Shown: positions 17,413-29,736 of the stretch, in pieces
How the letters are laid out: each line of letters opens with the position of its first letter
Position numbering within the stretch: position 1 is the stretch's first letter
NCBI RefSeq assembly: GCF_943193025.1
Contig: NZ_CALPCQ010000020.1
Location: 1 to 35,308, forward strand
DNA from: Lactobacillus agrestimuris
GTDB taxonomy: Bacteria; Bacillota; Bacilli; Lactobacillales; Lactobacillaceae
DNA length: 35,308 nucleotides
Reading direction: 5' to 3'
Program-made: the position numbers and the translations under genes
The notes under the pieces: generated by a model
Told to the model about the DNA's origin: nothing
Databases searched by the model: none
The model's input: only the letters and a program-made list of their open reading frames with translations

Positions 17413-18369
17413 TTAAACAGCAACTGGTGCTTTGATTGTACCATGATGCTTGTAATCAATTAATTTAATATCTAGCATTTCAAAGTCTTCGATTTGCTTC
17501 TTTTCTGGATTAAGCCACAAACTTGGTGAATCATATGGATCTCTACTCAAGAGTTCTTTTACTTGATCAATATGATTATGGTAAATATGGGCATCTCCTA
17601 AGGTATGAACAAATTCACCTACTTCAAGACCAGTTTCTCTAGCAATCATATGAAGTAGCAATGAGTAACTGGCAATGTTAAAAGGCACGCCTAAGAACAT
17701 ATCTCCTGATCTTTGATAAAGTTGCAAACTCAATTTGTTATCAACTACATAAAACTGGAATAAAACATGGCATGGTGGAAGTGCACTCGAAGGAATATCT
17801 TCCGGATTCCAAGCAGTTACAATCATTCTTCTTGAATCCGGTGTATTTTTGATTTGTTCAATCACATCATGAATTTGATCAATAAAACCCCCATCGCGCT
17901 TTTGCCAATGACGCCACTGAGCACCGTAAACATCCCCCAGATTACCATATTTTTTAGCGAACTCATGGTCATCCAAAATTCTTTGATCAAATTTTTTCAT
18001 TTCTGCTTGATACAATTCATTAAATTCAGGATCACTTTGACTGCGAAGTCCAAAGTCTGTCATATCTGGTCCTTGGTATTCATTGCTTTCAATCCAATTC
18101 TTAAATGCCCATTCATCCCAGATATGGTTATTATGTTCAAGTAAAAAGCGAATATTAGTATCTCCACGTAAAAACCAAAGAAGTTCACTTTTAATCAAAC
18201 CAAAAGGAACCTTCTTGGTGGTCAAAATTGGAAAACCTTGACTTAAATCAAATCGCATTTGGGCACCAAAAAGACTTCGCGTACCTGTACCAGTTCGATC
18301 ACTTTTATCATGCCCCATAGTCATAATTTTTTCTAATAAATCTAAATATGGTTGTTCTAAAATTGCCAT
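17413..18369 (-). CDS. thyA: Thymidylate synthase
   Basis: Methylates dUMP to dTMP using methylenetetrahydrofolate, which becomes dihydrofolate. The 318-residue protein is longer than the 264-residue E. coli form because of an insert at about 90-140, as in the well-known L. casei enzyme. RTGTGT (25-30) is the phosphate loop, C200 in [11 protein letters not shown] is the nucleophile, and [13 protein letters not shown] is the dUMP-binding signature. The TGAGGAT ribosome site is about 5 nt upstream of the ATG. It is the first gene of thyA-folA. The upstream permease terminator ends only 25 bp away, so its own promoter must be very close to or inside that hairpin. Confidence 0.97.
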   Translation of the reverse strand: MAILEQPYLDLLEKIMTMGHDKSDRTGTGTRSLFGAQMRFDLSQGFPILTTKKVPFGLIKSELLWFLRGDTNIRFLLEHNNHIWDEWAFKNWIESNEYQGPDMTDFGLRSQSDPEFNELYQAEMKKFDQRILDDHEFAKKYGNLGDVYGAQWRHWQKRDGGFIDQIHDVIEQIKNTPDSRRMIVTAWNPEDIPSSALPPCHVLFQFYVVDNKLSLQLYQRSGDMFLGVPFNIASYSLLLHMIARETGLEVGEFVHTLGDAHIYHNHIDQVKELLSRDPYDSPSLWLNPEKKQIEDFEMLDIKLIDYKHHGTIKAPVAV

Positions 18370-18394
18370 CTTTAATCCTCAAAAATATATTATC

Positions 18395-18430
18395 TAACAA
18401 AAACAGACTACCACATATATGGTAGTCTGT
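18395..18430 (-). terminator. Intrinsic terminator of the amino acid permease gene
   Basis: ACAGACTACCA (18403-18413) pairs with TGGTAGTCTGT (18420-18430) across a 6-nt loop, followed on the minus strand by TTTTTGTT. It sits 11 nt after the permease stop. Confidence 0.88.
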
Positions 18431-18441
18431 GAATATAAAAT

Positions 18442-19833
18442 CTATATTTTGTGTTTTTCGCCACGATGACGAATTAAGTAAGTAATTGTTGCGATAATCA
18501 AAACTAATGCTCCGACAATTACTGAAATTCTCGTATCGGGGTTAATAAACATGAAGATTACAATCAAAATTAACATTGCAAACGCAAAGTAATTTGAATA
18601 AGGATATAGTGGCAACTTGAATGGATGTTTTTCAAGTTCTTTTTCATTGTTCTTTCTAAAGCGAAGTTCAGCAAGTAAAATTACGAACCATGGAATCATA
18701 CCAGGCAATACTGATGAACTGAAAACTACAACAAAGAGATCACTTGCAGAATGGTAATAGTTCGATGCAATTACATCAAGAATGAAACCAGTCAAAATAC
18801 CACCAGTAATTCCCATAATTGCACGATCTGGAACAATTCTCTTAGAGATATGACCAAAAGTCTTTGGCGCATCCTCATCATGAGAAAGCTTGAAAAGCAT
18901 TCTACTTGATGAATAAATACCGGAGTTAGCACCAGACAGCGCTGCTGTTAAAACAACAAAGTTAATAATTGAGGCAGCTGCAGTAATACCAACTTTTGCA
19001 AAAGTAGTTACAAATGGTGATCCAAGCGAATCAAGTTTATTCCATGGATAAATTGTAACAATTACAAAGATCGCACCAACATAGAAAATTAAAATTCTAA
19101 GTAGCACAGATTTAACACTTTTAACAATTGCTTCCTTAGGATTTTCAACTTCCCCTGCAGAAATTCCCAAAAGCTCGATTCCTTCATATGAACCAACAAT
19201 AATTGACATTGAGAAGAAGAAGCCTTTAAATCCACCAGTAAAGAAGCCGCCATGTGCCCAAAGGTTAGAGAATCCTGTTGGGTGTCCACCATTACCAAAA
19301 CCAAAGAGAATCACCATAAATCCTAATATAATCATTAAGATGATAGTTATGACCTTGATCATCGCAAACCAAAACTCAAGTGAAGCATACGCCTTGGCAC
19401 TTGCTAAGTTTGCTAAAAGTAGAAAGGCAATGATGATAACTCCTGACCAAAACATGCTAACGTTTGGCCACCAATACTTTAAATATTCCGTTGCAGCAAC
19501 AACTTCTGACATACCTACAACAATATATTCGAAAACATTTGCCCATTCAGCCAGATATCCTGCAATGGGATGTACATATTCTGTTGCGTAATCCGCAAAC
19601 GATCCTGTCCCTGGATTGACATAAAGCATTTCCCCTAACGCTCTCATAACAATATACAGAATCAATCCAACAAACATATATGCAAGTAGTACTGAAGGTC
19701 CTGTCCACTTAATTGTGGAGGTTGAACCCATGAACAAACCTACTCCGATCGCACCACCTAAAGAGATCATTTCCATCTGACCAGCGGTCATACTTCGTTT
19801 CAATTTAGGTGTGCTATGTTTTTTATGACTCAT
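18442..19833 (-). CDS. Amino acid permease (AAT/APC family)
   Basis: Proton-coupled amino acid uptake protein with about 12 helices and 463 residues. The first helix region has GGAIGVGLFMGS, the substrate-binding glycine motif of APC transporters. MRALGEM and PGTGSFADYA are the next AAT-family signatures, and SGANSGIYSSSRML lies in the second half. It resembles YbxG-type permeases of Firmicutes. The specific amino acid cannot be told from sequence. I chose the ATG preceded by TGGTGA; an in-frame TTG 15 nt upstream has no ribosome site. It is transcribed alone, bounded by terminators on both sides, downstream of the lac cluster but probably unrelated to it. Confidence 0.88.
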   Translation of the reverse strand: MSHKKHSTPKLKRSMTAGQMEMISLGGAIGVGLFMGSTSTIKWTGPSVLLAYMFVGLILYIVMRALGEMLYVNPGTGSFADYATEYVHPIAGYLAEWANVFEYIVVGMSEVVAATEYLKYWWPNVSMFWSGVIIIAFLLLANLASAKAYASLEFWFAMIKVITIILMIILGFMVILFGFGNGGHPTGFSNLWAHGGFFTGGFKGFFFSMSIIVGSYEGIELLGISAGEVENPKEAIVKSVKSVLLRILIFYVGAIFVIVTIYPWNKLDSLGSPFVTTFAKVGITAAASIINFVVLTAALSGANSGIYSSSRMLFKLSHDEDAPKTFGHISKRIVPDRAIMGITGGILTGFILDVIASNYYHSASDLFVVVFSSSVLPGMIPWFVILLAELRFRKNNEKELEKHPFKLPLYPYSNYFAFAMLILIVIFMFINPDTRISVIVGALVLIIATITYLIRHRGEKHKI

Positions 19834-19865
19834 TATTTCACCACACAATTACATAATTTACATAT

Positions 19866-19892
19866 AAAAGGGGTTGAAGCATGACTTCAACC
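19866..19892 (-). terminator. Probable terminator of the lac cluster (after lacR)
   Basis: GGTTGAAG (19872-19879) pairs with CTTCAACC (19885-19892) across a 5-nt loop. On the minus strand it is followed by CCCTTTTAT, a modest U-tract. It lies 55 nt after the lacR stop. Confidence 0.7.
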
Positions 19893-19946
19893 TCTAATTT
19901 CTTTTTAATTCTATGACATTATGTTATATATAGCAATCACAAATTT

Positions 19947-20945
19947 TTAATTAATGCTACTTTCACGCAAAATTAGCTTTGTCTTCAAAGTTATTTTATA
20001 TACTTCTTTCATGTCTTCCGTCAAAATATTTTGTAATACATTCATCCCTAAACGACCCATTTCGTTTGTATCTACATGTACACTACTTAAAGACGGATTA
20101 GAAAATTCTGCAGCAGTAGTATCATTAAAAGAAATCAAACTAATATCTTCTGGTACTTTAATATTTTCTTCTCTAAAGGCCTTAAGAGCACCAATCGCCA
20201 TAGCATCATTGGCAACTACCAAAGCTTCTGGGATTTCCTTTCCTGATTGTAAGTATTTCTTAACTGCTTCATAGGCAGTTTCAGGTGTAAATTTACCGAC
20301 AATTACTTTTTCAGGATCATATAATCCGAGTTCCTTCATATAATTTTTATAATCATAAAAACGAAAATCAACTAAATTTTCTTTATCATAAACATCTGAC
20401 AAATCTCCTGCCAGCATCCCAATTTTTCTTTGATTTTGATCTAAGAAATGGTTAATTACTTCTCTAATTGAAGTATGAAAATCTGAAACCACACAGAAAT
20501 GATCATTTGCTAGAGTATCGGCATCAATGAATACTAAGGGCTTATTAGTCTTTTCAATCTCAGATAATCTACTTTTTGAGTACTGTCTATGACCAATTAC
20601 AATAATTCCAACTTGCTTATCTATATCTGTTAACTCATCAGTAACGTAATAAATTTTAGTATTATAGCCCAAAGAGGCGGCTTGATCTTCAATTCCAGTT
20701 CGAATTGAATAATAGTAAAGATCTTTAATTTCTTGGCTTTGATCACTCCAAAGAACAATTGCAATACTTTTTGCCTTACGCCTATATGATTTCTTATGCT
20801 TATCATAATGAAGTTCCTCGGCTATTTTAAAAATTTTTTGTCTTGTTGAATCATTTACAGATAAATTTTGATCATAATTTAATACTCGCGAAACAGTTGC
20901 AGGAGAAACATTTGCTTTTTCAGCAATATCTTTAATCGTTGCCAT
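19947..20945 (-). CDS. lacR: LacI/GalR-family transcriptional regulator, probable lac cluster repressor
   Basis: Sugar-responsive DNA-binding repressor, 332 residues. The N-terminal helix-turn-helix contains MATIKDIAEKANVSPATVSR and the hinge region reaches about residue 60. The periplasmic-binding-protein-like effector domain follows (about 60-330) and ends with the typical PSLSSVHVDTNEMG segment. It resembles the EbgR/MsmR-type branch that controls beta-galactoside genes. The start has TGAGGGAT 3-4 nt upstream; the in-frame GTG 12 nt earlier overlaps that site. It lies 51 nt after lacZ on the same strand, with an operator-like repeat in the gap. It may therefore be read both from the lac promoter and from an autoregulated one. 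Confidence 0.88.
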   Translation of the reverse strand: MATIKDIAEKANVSPATVSRVLNYDQNLSVNDSTRQKIFKIAEELHYDKHKKSYRRKAKSIAIVLWSDQSQEIKDLYYYSIRTGIEDQAASLGYNTKIYYVTDELTDIDKQVGIIVIGHRQYSKSRLSEIEKTNKPLVFIDADTLANDHFCVVSDFHTSIREVINHFLDQNQRKIGMLAGDLSDVYDKENLVDFRFYDYKNYMKELGLYDPEKVIVGKFTPETAYEAVKKYLQSGKEIPEALVVANDAMAIGALKAFREENIKVPEDISLISFNDTTAAEFSNPSLSSVHVDTNEMGRLGMNVLQNILTEDMKEVYKITLKTKLILRESSIN

Positions 20946-20959
20946 TTTATCCCTCACAA

Positions 20960-20986
20960 TAGTAAAAATAACTATATTTACTAAAT
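20960..20986. promoter_or_regulatory. Operator-like repeat upstream of lacR
   Basis: TTTACTAAAT (20977-20986) repeats the core found three times near the lacS promoter. With TAGTAAA at 20960-20966 it forms a looser inverted repeat. The position between lacZ and lacR suggests autoregulation by LacR; this is inference from sequence sharing only. Confidence 0.5.
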
Positions 20987-20996
20987 TATTTTACCA

Positions 20997-25899
<4,903 letters not shown>

Positions 25900-25933
25900 A
25901 TTATTTTCCACTCCTATCTTTGTTAGCGATTTC

Positions 25934-25981
25934 ATTGTATTATGTTTTACTAAATATGTCTATATTTAGTAAAACATAATA
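25934..25981 (-). promoter_or_regulatory. lacS promoter embedded in a 19-bp inverted repeat operator
   Basis: Minus-strand -35 TAGACA (25957-25962), 17-nt spacer and -10 TACAAT (25934-25939). The arms TATTATGTTTTACTAAATA (25938-25956) and its exact complement (25963-25981) flank a 6-nt centre that is precisely the -35 box. One arm fills the spacer and the other lies upstream. Each arm holds a TTTAGTAAA-type core also found upstream of lacR. A repressor bound here would block the polymerase directly. Confidence 0.8.
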
Positions 25982-26035
25982 TTTGGTATTTAGCTTAAAT
26001 ATGCTGATCCATAGGTCTTTTATAGCAATTAATTT

Positions 26036-26046
26036 TTTAGTAAATA
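26036..26046. promoter_or_regulatory. Upstream copy of the lac operator core
   Basis: TTTAGTAAATA repeats the core of the lacS inverted repeat. Its centre is 73 bp, about seven helical turns, from the nearer arm, so looping between sites is possible. The link to LacR is inferred. Confidence 0.45.
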
Positions 26047-26074
26047 TTTTTATTTAAGTAAAAAGCAAAAACGT

Positions 26075-26103
26075 TTTGCCTATTTTTCTAAAATTGCTAT
26101 AAT
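26075..26103 (+). promoter_or_regulatory. Promoter of tRNA-Ser
   Basis: -10 TATAAT (26098-26103), 17-nt spacer and -35 TTTGCC (26075-26080). Transcription would begin only a few bases before the tRNA. A GCAAAA-ACG-TTTTGC inverted repeat (26065-26079) overlaps the -35. Confidence 0.75.
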
Positions 26104-26114
26104 AATATTGTCTT

Positions 26115-26202
26115 GGAGAGTTGGCAGAGTGGTAATGCACCGGACTCGAAATCCGGCGAACCGGCTTATACCGGCGCGCAGGTTCAAATCCTGTACTCTC
26201 CT
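26115..26202 (+). tRNA. tRNA-Ser (anticodon CGA)
   Basis: Acceptor arms GGAGAGT (26115-26121) and ACTCTCC (26195-26201) pair fully. The anticodon stem CCGGA/TCCGG encloses the loop CTCGAAA, giving anticodon CGA, which reads UCG. A long variable arm (CCGG...CCGG) is typical of class II tRNA-Ser, and the T loop reads GGTTCAAATCC. The CCA end is not encoded, since CT then TAG follows the acceptor stem, and the discriminator base would be T, whereas tRNA-Ser usually has G. Its own promoter and terminator flank it. Confidence 0.95.
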
Positions 26203-26220
26203 TAGTTAATTACTGGATAA

Positions 26221-26256
26221 AAAAAGAGTTTGCTACACAAACTCTTTTTTTATTTT
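26221..26256. terminator. Bidirectional terminator between tRNA-Ser and the PEBP gene
   Basis: AAAAAGAGTTTG (26221-26232) pairs with CAAACTCTTTTT (26238-26249) across a 5-nt loop. T-runs are available on both strands, so it serves the tRNA (plus) and the convergent PEBP gene (minus). Confidence 0.9.
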
Positions 26257-26272
26257 TTATAATTATGTACTT

Positions 26273-26782
26273 TTATTTATCCCTTGCTGGAACAACTATA
26301 GTGGAACTTTCGATTACATGACCTTCAATCTCTCTCAAAAATTCATTTAACCAAAAGCCATTTTTTAAATCCAACCTTTTATTGAGTGCATAGACCGTTA
26401 AAGTATAACCGTGAACTTTGTCAGGTGGCATTGGTCCTGTATATCCTTCAACTGGGCCGGAATCTTCTGGTAAAAATTTACTGATATTACTATTTTTACC
26501 TTGAATAATAGGTTGATTAATCGATTTTTTATGACTAATGTTTGCAGGAATATCCCCTACAGGGAAATTTCCTGCGATCCAATGAATCCACGTAAATCCA
26601 CATACCGGAACTGAATCATAATCTCTGAAATAAAGTGCCAAACTAACTGCATCTTTTGGTGGATCTGTAACAAAAATTGGAAAAGATCTACTGGGTTTTC
26701 CATCAATTCTTTGATCCTTTGGGGCAAACTTACTGTAACAATCTGGAATCATGTTATTCATGGTTGGTATTTCTATTTTCAT
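26273..26782 (-). CDS. YbhB/YbcL-family (PEBP-like) protein
   Basis: Bacterial member of the phosphatidylethanolamine-binding protein / Raf kinase inhibitor-like family, 169 residues, cytosolic with no signal peptide. The ligand-pocket motifs are seen: SFPIFVTDPP near 33-42, FTWIHWIAGNFP near 63-74, and GYTGPMPPDKVHGY near 112-125, corresponding to the family's GGPCPP...H motif. The biochemical role of these bacterial proteins is not settled. The GAGGTGAT site is about 3-6 nt before the ATG. It stands alone between a shared terminator and the divergent bile salt hydrolase gene (152 bp between start codons). Confidence 0.9.
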   Translation of the reverse strand: MKIEIPTMNNMIPDCYSKFAPKDQRIDGKPSRSFPIFVTDPPKDAVSLALYFRDYDSVPVCGFTWIHWIAGNFPVGDIPANISHKKSINQPIIQGKNSNISKFLPEDSGPVEGYTGPMPPDKVHGYTLTVYALNKRLDLKNGFWLNEFLREIEGHVIESSTIVVPARDK

Positions 26783-26865
26783 ATCATCACCTCGTATACT
26801 TTTTTGATTTCAGTATATGCTAAACGACTATATTAATTAATCAATATGCTTACTTTTCTTAATTC

Positions 26866-26894
26866 TATACATTTATTTTTAAAAGTATTATAAT
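26866..26894 (+). promoter_or_regulatory. Promoter of the bile salt hydrolase gene
   Basis: -35 TATACA (26866-26871), 17-nt spacer and perfect -10 TATAAT (26889-26894), about 40 nt before the start codon. Confidence 0.7.
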
Positions 26895-26934
26895 TGATAC
26901 AAATTTGTTGTTTTTTAAAGAAAGTGTGAAAAAT

Positions 26935-27915
26935 ATGTGTACATCAATTATTTTTAGTCCCAAAAATCATTACTTCGGAAGAAATTTTGATTATGAGATT
27001 TCTTACGGTCAAGAAGTAGTAATTACTCCTCGTGATTACAAATTCAAGTTTCGTAAGACTAATGGCATTGATAAACATTTTGCAATATATGGTATCGCAG
27101 CTGTTTTCGATAACTATCCTCTTTATTTCGATGCAGCAAATGAACGCGGATTAGGAATGGCTGGATTGAATTATGCAGGACAAGCATATTACTCAGATGA
27201 ATTCGATGACGATAAGACTAACATTTCTCCATTTGAATTCATTCCATGGGTTCTTTCTCAATGTTCAACCATCGAAGAAGCTAAAGATTTAATTTCTAAA
27301 ACTCATCTAGTTAACATTGATTTTAGCGAAAAGTTAAAATTATCTCCTCTTCACTGGTTACTTGCAGATAAGAGCGGAAAGTCTATTACTGTCGAACCTG
27401 ATAAAGATGGAATTCACGTTTATGATAATCCTGTAGGTGTTTTAACTAATAACCCTCCATTCCCAAAGCAGATCTTTAATTTAAATAATTACTCTGATGT
27501 TTCTCCTAGAATGCCAGAAAACAACTTCTCTGACAAAATTGAATTTGATCCATACAGTCGCGGATTAGGTTCAAGAAATCTTCCAGGTGGAGTGGATTCA
27601 GAATCACGTTTTGTAAGAGCTACCTTTACTAAATACAATGCACCTGTAACTGACGATGAAACAGAAAATATTGATAATTACTTCCATATTCTTCACGCTG
27701 TTGAACAGCCAAAGGGGCTAGATGAAATTAAACCTGGTCTCTTTGAGTACACTATTTATTCAGATTGTTTTGACTTTGATAACAACGAATTCTATTACAC
27801 CACTTATTCAAACAAGCAAATTAATCACGTTAAAGTTGACAAAGAAAATCTTGATCAAGAAACTCTAGTAACCTTCCCTATTTTGGACAAAGTAACTTTT
27901 AATGACCAAAATTAA
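26935..27915 (+). CDS. bsh: Choloylglycine hydrolase / bile salt hydrolase
   Basis: Ntn-hydrolase that deconjugates glycine- or taurine-linked bile acids, or a penicillin V acylase of the same family. The 326-residue length is typical. The start must be the ATG of MCTSIIF because Cys2 becomes the N-terminal nucleophile after Met removal. Other pocket residues are visible: R16 and D19 in FGRNFDY, N79 in GLNYAG, N172 in TNNPPF and an Arg in SESRFVRA. DNPVGVLTNNPPFP and YSRGLGSRNLPGG agree closely with lactobacillar bile salt hydrolases. The ribosome site is weak (AGAAAGTG). No terminator separates it from the PAP2 gene 95 nt downstream, so read-through is possible. Substrate preference cannot be told from sequence. 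Confidence 0.93.
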   Translation: MCTSIIFSPKNHYFGRNFDYEISYGQEVVITPRDYKFKFRKTNGIDKHFAIYGIAAVFDNYPLYFDAANERGLGMAGLNYAGQAYYSDEFDDDKTNISPFEFIPWVLSQCSTIEEAKDLISKTHLVNIDFSEKLKLSPLHWLLADKSGKSITVEPDKDGIHVYDNPVGVLTNNPPFPKQIFNLNNYSDVSPRMPENNFSDKIEFDPYSRGLGSRNLPGGVDSESRFVRATFTKYNAPVTDDETENIDNYFHILHAVEQPKGLDEIKPGLFEYTIYSDCFDFDNNEFYYTTYSNKQINHVKVDKENLDQETLVTFPILDKVTFNDQN

Positions 27916-28010
27916 TTTATTAAGTTTTAACCAAAAAGCTATCAAATGAAACTTATCCTGTTAAAATAAACTTTGCATAAACGAAAAATTTTAATGAGGA
28001 TTTGTATTGT

Positions 28011-28586
28011 ATGGAAAATTGGATAATTTTAATAGCAGCGACCGCTATTTTATTATTCTTAGTTTTTAAAATTAAAACTTCTAGACGATTTAATTTATTT
28101 GATCATTGGTTGCATCACAAATTAGTTAGACAAAGGGATGGATTCGGCTGGCAAATTATCGCCTTTTTAAATGATCCAAAGCTAATGGTTGTGTGGGCAG
28201 TGTTACTCGCCAGCACTTTAATAGATAATAATCATGTATATACAGCTTTATGGGTACTGGCCACACTTGGTTTTACTGATTTAAGTGGAATTATCCTTAA
28301 GAAGATGGTCAAAAGACGTCGGCCTATTATGGCTTCTGATCATGAAGATGGATATAGCTTCCCTAGTGGACATGTGCTGGGAGCAACCTGTATGTCACTA
28401 ATTTTAATTCAGTTATTTGGTGATACTTTTGGTTTTGGGTTTGCTCTCGGAATCATTGCAATTTGGGTTATGGTGGTAATTTCAAGATTGAGTTTAAAAG
28501 CTCACTATCCATCAGACGTAATTGGTGCAACCAGTTTAGCAGTTTTATGTTTTACTATTTCACAAAATATTTTCTTAGCAATTTAA
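28011..28586 (+). CDS. PAP2-family membrane phosphatase
   Basis: Integral membrane lipid phosphatase, probably acting on undecaprenyl pyrophosphate, phosphatidic acid or a related lipid. The 191-residue protein has about five or six helices. The three PAP2 motifs are intact: K97 to RP (104-105) in KKMVKRRRP, PSGH (118-121), and SR (158-159) with H165 and D169 in SRLSLKAHYPSD. GAGG lies 11 nt before the ATG; an in-frame TTG 9 nt earlier sits directly against that site and is rejected. A strong terminator follows, shared with the convergent DegV gene. The exact lipid substrate is unknown. Confidence 0.92.
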   Translation: MENWIILIAATAILLFLVFKIKTSRRFNLFDHWLHHKLVRQRDGFGWQIIAFLNDPKLMVVWAVLLASTLIDNNHVYTALWVLATLGFTDLSGIILKKMVKRRRPIMASDHEDGYSFPSGHVLGATCMSLILIQLFGDTFGFGFALGIIAIWVMVVISRLSLKAHYPSDVIGATSLAVLCFTISQNIFLAI

Positions 28587-28620
28587 AAGGACATTACAGT
28601 TTTTCTGTAATGTCCTTTAT
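28585..28620. terminator. Bidirectional terminator between PAP2 and DegV genes
   Basis: GGACATTACAG (28589-28599) pairs with CTGTAATGTCC (28605-28615) across a loop of five T, followed by a T-rich tail. The arms also work on the minus strand for the DegV gene, which stops at 28622. Confidence 0.9.
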
Positions 28621-28621
28621 T

Positions 28622-29455
28622 TTATTCATGAAAGCCGACCATTAAGCCACCTTTTTCTGCATAAAAACTACACAGACCTCTCATTGGTCGAATCTTAATA
28701 TCAGCATCTGGGAATTTTTCTAAAATTTTTTCTTTCAAAGTATTAGCATCTGCTTCATTTTGACAATGATCTATGATTACTTCACCGCCATGATAATTCA
28801 TATCTTCCATATTCTTAATGATCTCACGCAGGGCTTTTTTCATTCCTCTTGCTTTTGAAATTTGATCTAGTTTACCCTCTTTACTTGCTTTTCCAACAAT
28901 ATTAATTTTCATCATTTTTGCAAACTTTGCAATTGCCGGTGATACACGACCATTCAAAGAGAGATTGTGCAAAGATTGAAGAATAAACAAAAGATGAGTT
29001 TGTAATCTCATTTCAGCAATCTTCTGTTCTAAATCAACGAAACGAACTTCTCCAGCAAGTAGTTTTTCGATTCCCTGCAAAACAATCGCAATTTCAGGTC
29101 CTGCAGATCGTGAGTCAACTACAATTATTTGACTTTGCGGATGACTTTCTAAGTAGATATCTCTAGCTTGAAGTGCTGAAGAATAGGTCCCGCTCATAGC
29201 ACTGGTCATAGTTACAATGATCGCTTTATCGCAACCTTCTAACGCCTTAAGCCATTCATTAATACTTGGACAAGAGGTTTTTCCAGCTTCATTATTTTCT
29301 TCCATTGCGGTTAAGAAGTCAGAAATATTTAAGCCTTCGTCATCTAAATAATTCTTTCCATCGAAAGAAATAGTTAAAGGTACGACAATTAAATTTTTAC
29401 TTAAATCACTAAGCTCATTTGAACTTGAATCGGTGATTAAACGTATATCTTCCAT
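28622..29455 (-). CDS. DegV-family fatty acid-binding protein
   Basis: Cytosolic lipid-binding protein. Relatives (FakB) bind a fatty acid and present it to the kinase FakA for use in phospholipid synthesis. The 277-residue protein opens with the DegV start, IRLITDSSSNE. It has the ligand-region sequences KTSCPS near 59-64 and TMTSAMSGTYSSA near 82-94, the latter being the conserved S-G-T-Y motif. VVDSRSAGPE follows the family pattern. GAGGAAA lies 7-8 nt before the ATG. It is monocistronic, divergent from enolase and convergent with the PAP2 gene. Which fatty acid it binds, and whether it partners a FakA elsewhere, is not visible. Confidence 0.9.
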   Translation of the reverse strand: MEDIRLITDSSSNELSDLSKNLIVVPLTISFDGKNYLDDEGLNISDFLTAMEENNEAGKTSCPSINEWLKALEGCDKAIIVTMTSAMSGTYSSALQARDIYLESHPQSQIIVVDSRSAGPEIAIVLQGIEKLLAGEVRFVDLEQKIAEMRLQTHLLFILQSLHNLSLNGRVSPAIAKFAKMMKINIVGKASKEGKLDQISKARGMKKALREIIKNMEDMNYHGGEVIIDHCQNEADANTLKEKILEKFPDADIKIRPMRGLCSFYAEKGGLMVGFHE

Positions 29456-29599
29456 AATGTTTCCTCAATTTATTAATTAGTAATTTACTTAATATTTTAT
29501 ATTTTTATTCTAGTATTTTCGCTCTTCATGCTTAACTATATATATAATTATATCGTAAAGCTAATTTAAAAAAGAATGCGCTTTACCAAAACTTATAAT

Positions 29600-29646
29600 C
29601 TAAACCGCTTTCAATAGTTTACAGAATCACAAACTTAGGCTAAAAT
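29600..29646 (+). promoter_or_regulatory. Enolase promoter with an upstream cre-like box
   Basis: -35 TTTACA (29618-29623), 17-nt spacer and -10 TAAAAT (29641-29646). CTAAACCGCTTTCA (29600-29613) matches the CcpA consensus at 12 of 14 positions and lies just upstream of -35, the usual place for activation. The promoter is well supported; the cre is tentative. Confidence 0.65.
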
Positions 29647-29661
29647 TTGATGTGTAAGTGG

Positions 29662-29712
29662 AGAGTAAATAACTCTTCATGGTGTGATGCAGTACATTGA
29701 ATTGCATTACAT
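29662..29712 (+). promoter_or_regulatory. Structured 5' leader of the enolase mRNA
   Basis: The roughly 85-nt leader between the predicted start of transcription and the ATG contains two possible hairpins. A small one has AGAGT and ACTCT around 29662-29676. A larger one of about 9 bp has TGTGATGCA near 29683-29691 pairing with TGCATTACA near 29704-29712, including one G-U. A strong AGGAGG follows. This may stabilise the message; no known riboswitch is recognised. Confidence 0.4.
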
Positions 29713-29736
29713 CTCGTATTTTTAGGAGGTTTTTTG

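Noticed and set aside
25900-25935. Twelve extra residues at the start of lacS
   Set aside because: That start overlaps the -10 box of the lac promoter; the downstream ATG has AGGAG.
26065-26079. GCAAAA-ACG-TTTTGC as a CcpA cre site for the lac operon
   Set aside because: It has the central CG but fails the outer TG...CA positions on both strands.
26905-26934. Ten extra residues before MCTSIIF in the bile salt hydrolase
   Set aside because: The enzyme family needs Cys2 as N-terminal nucleophile, so translation must start at 26935.
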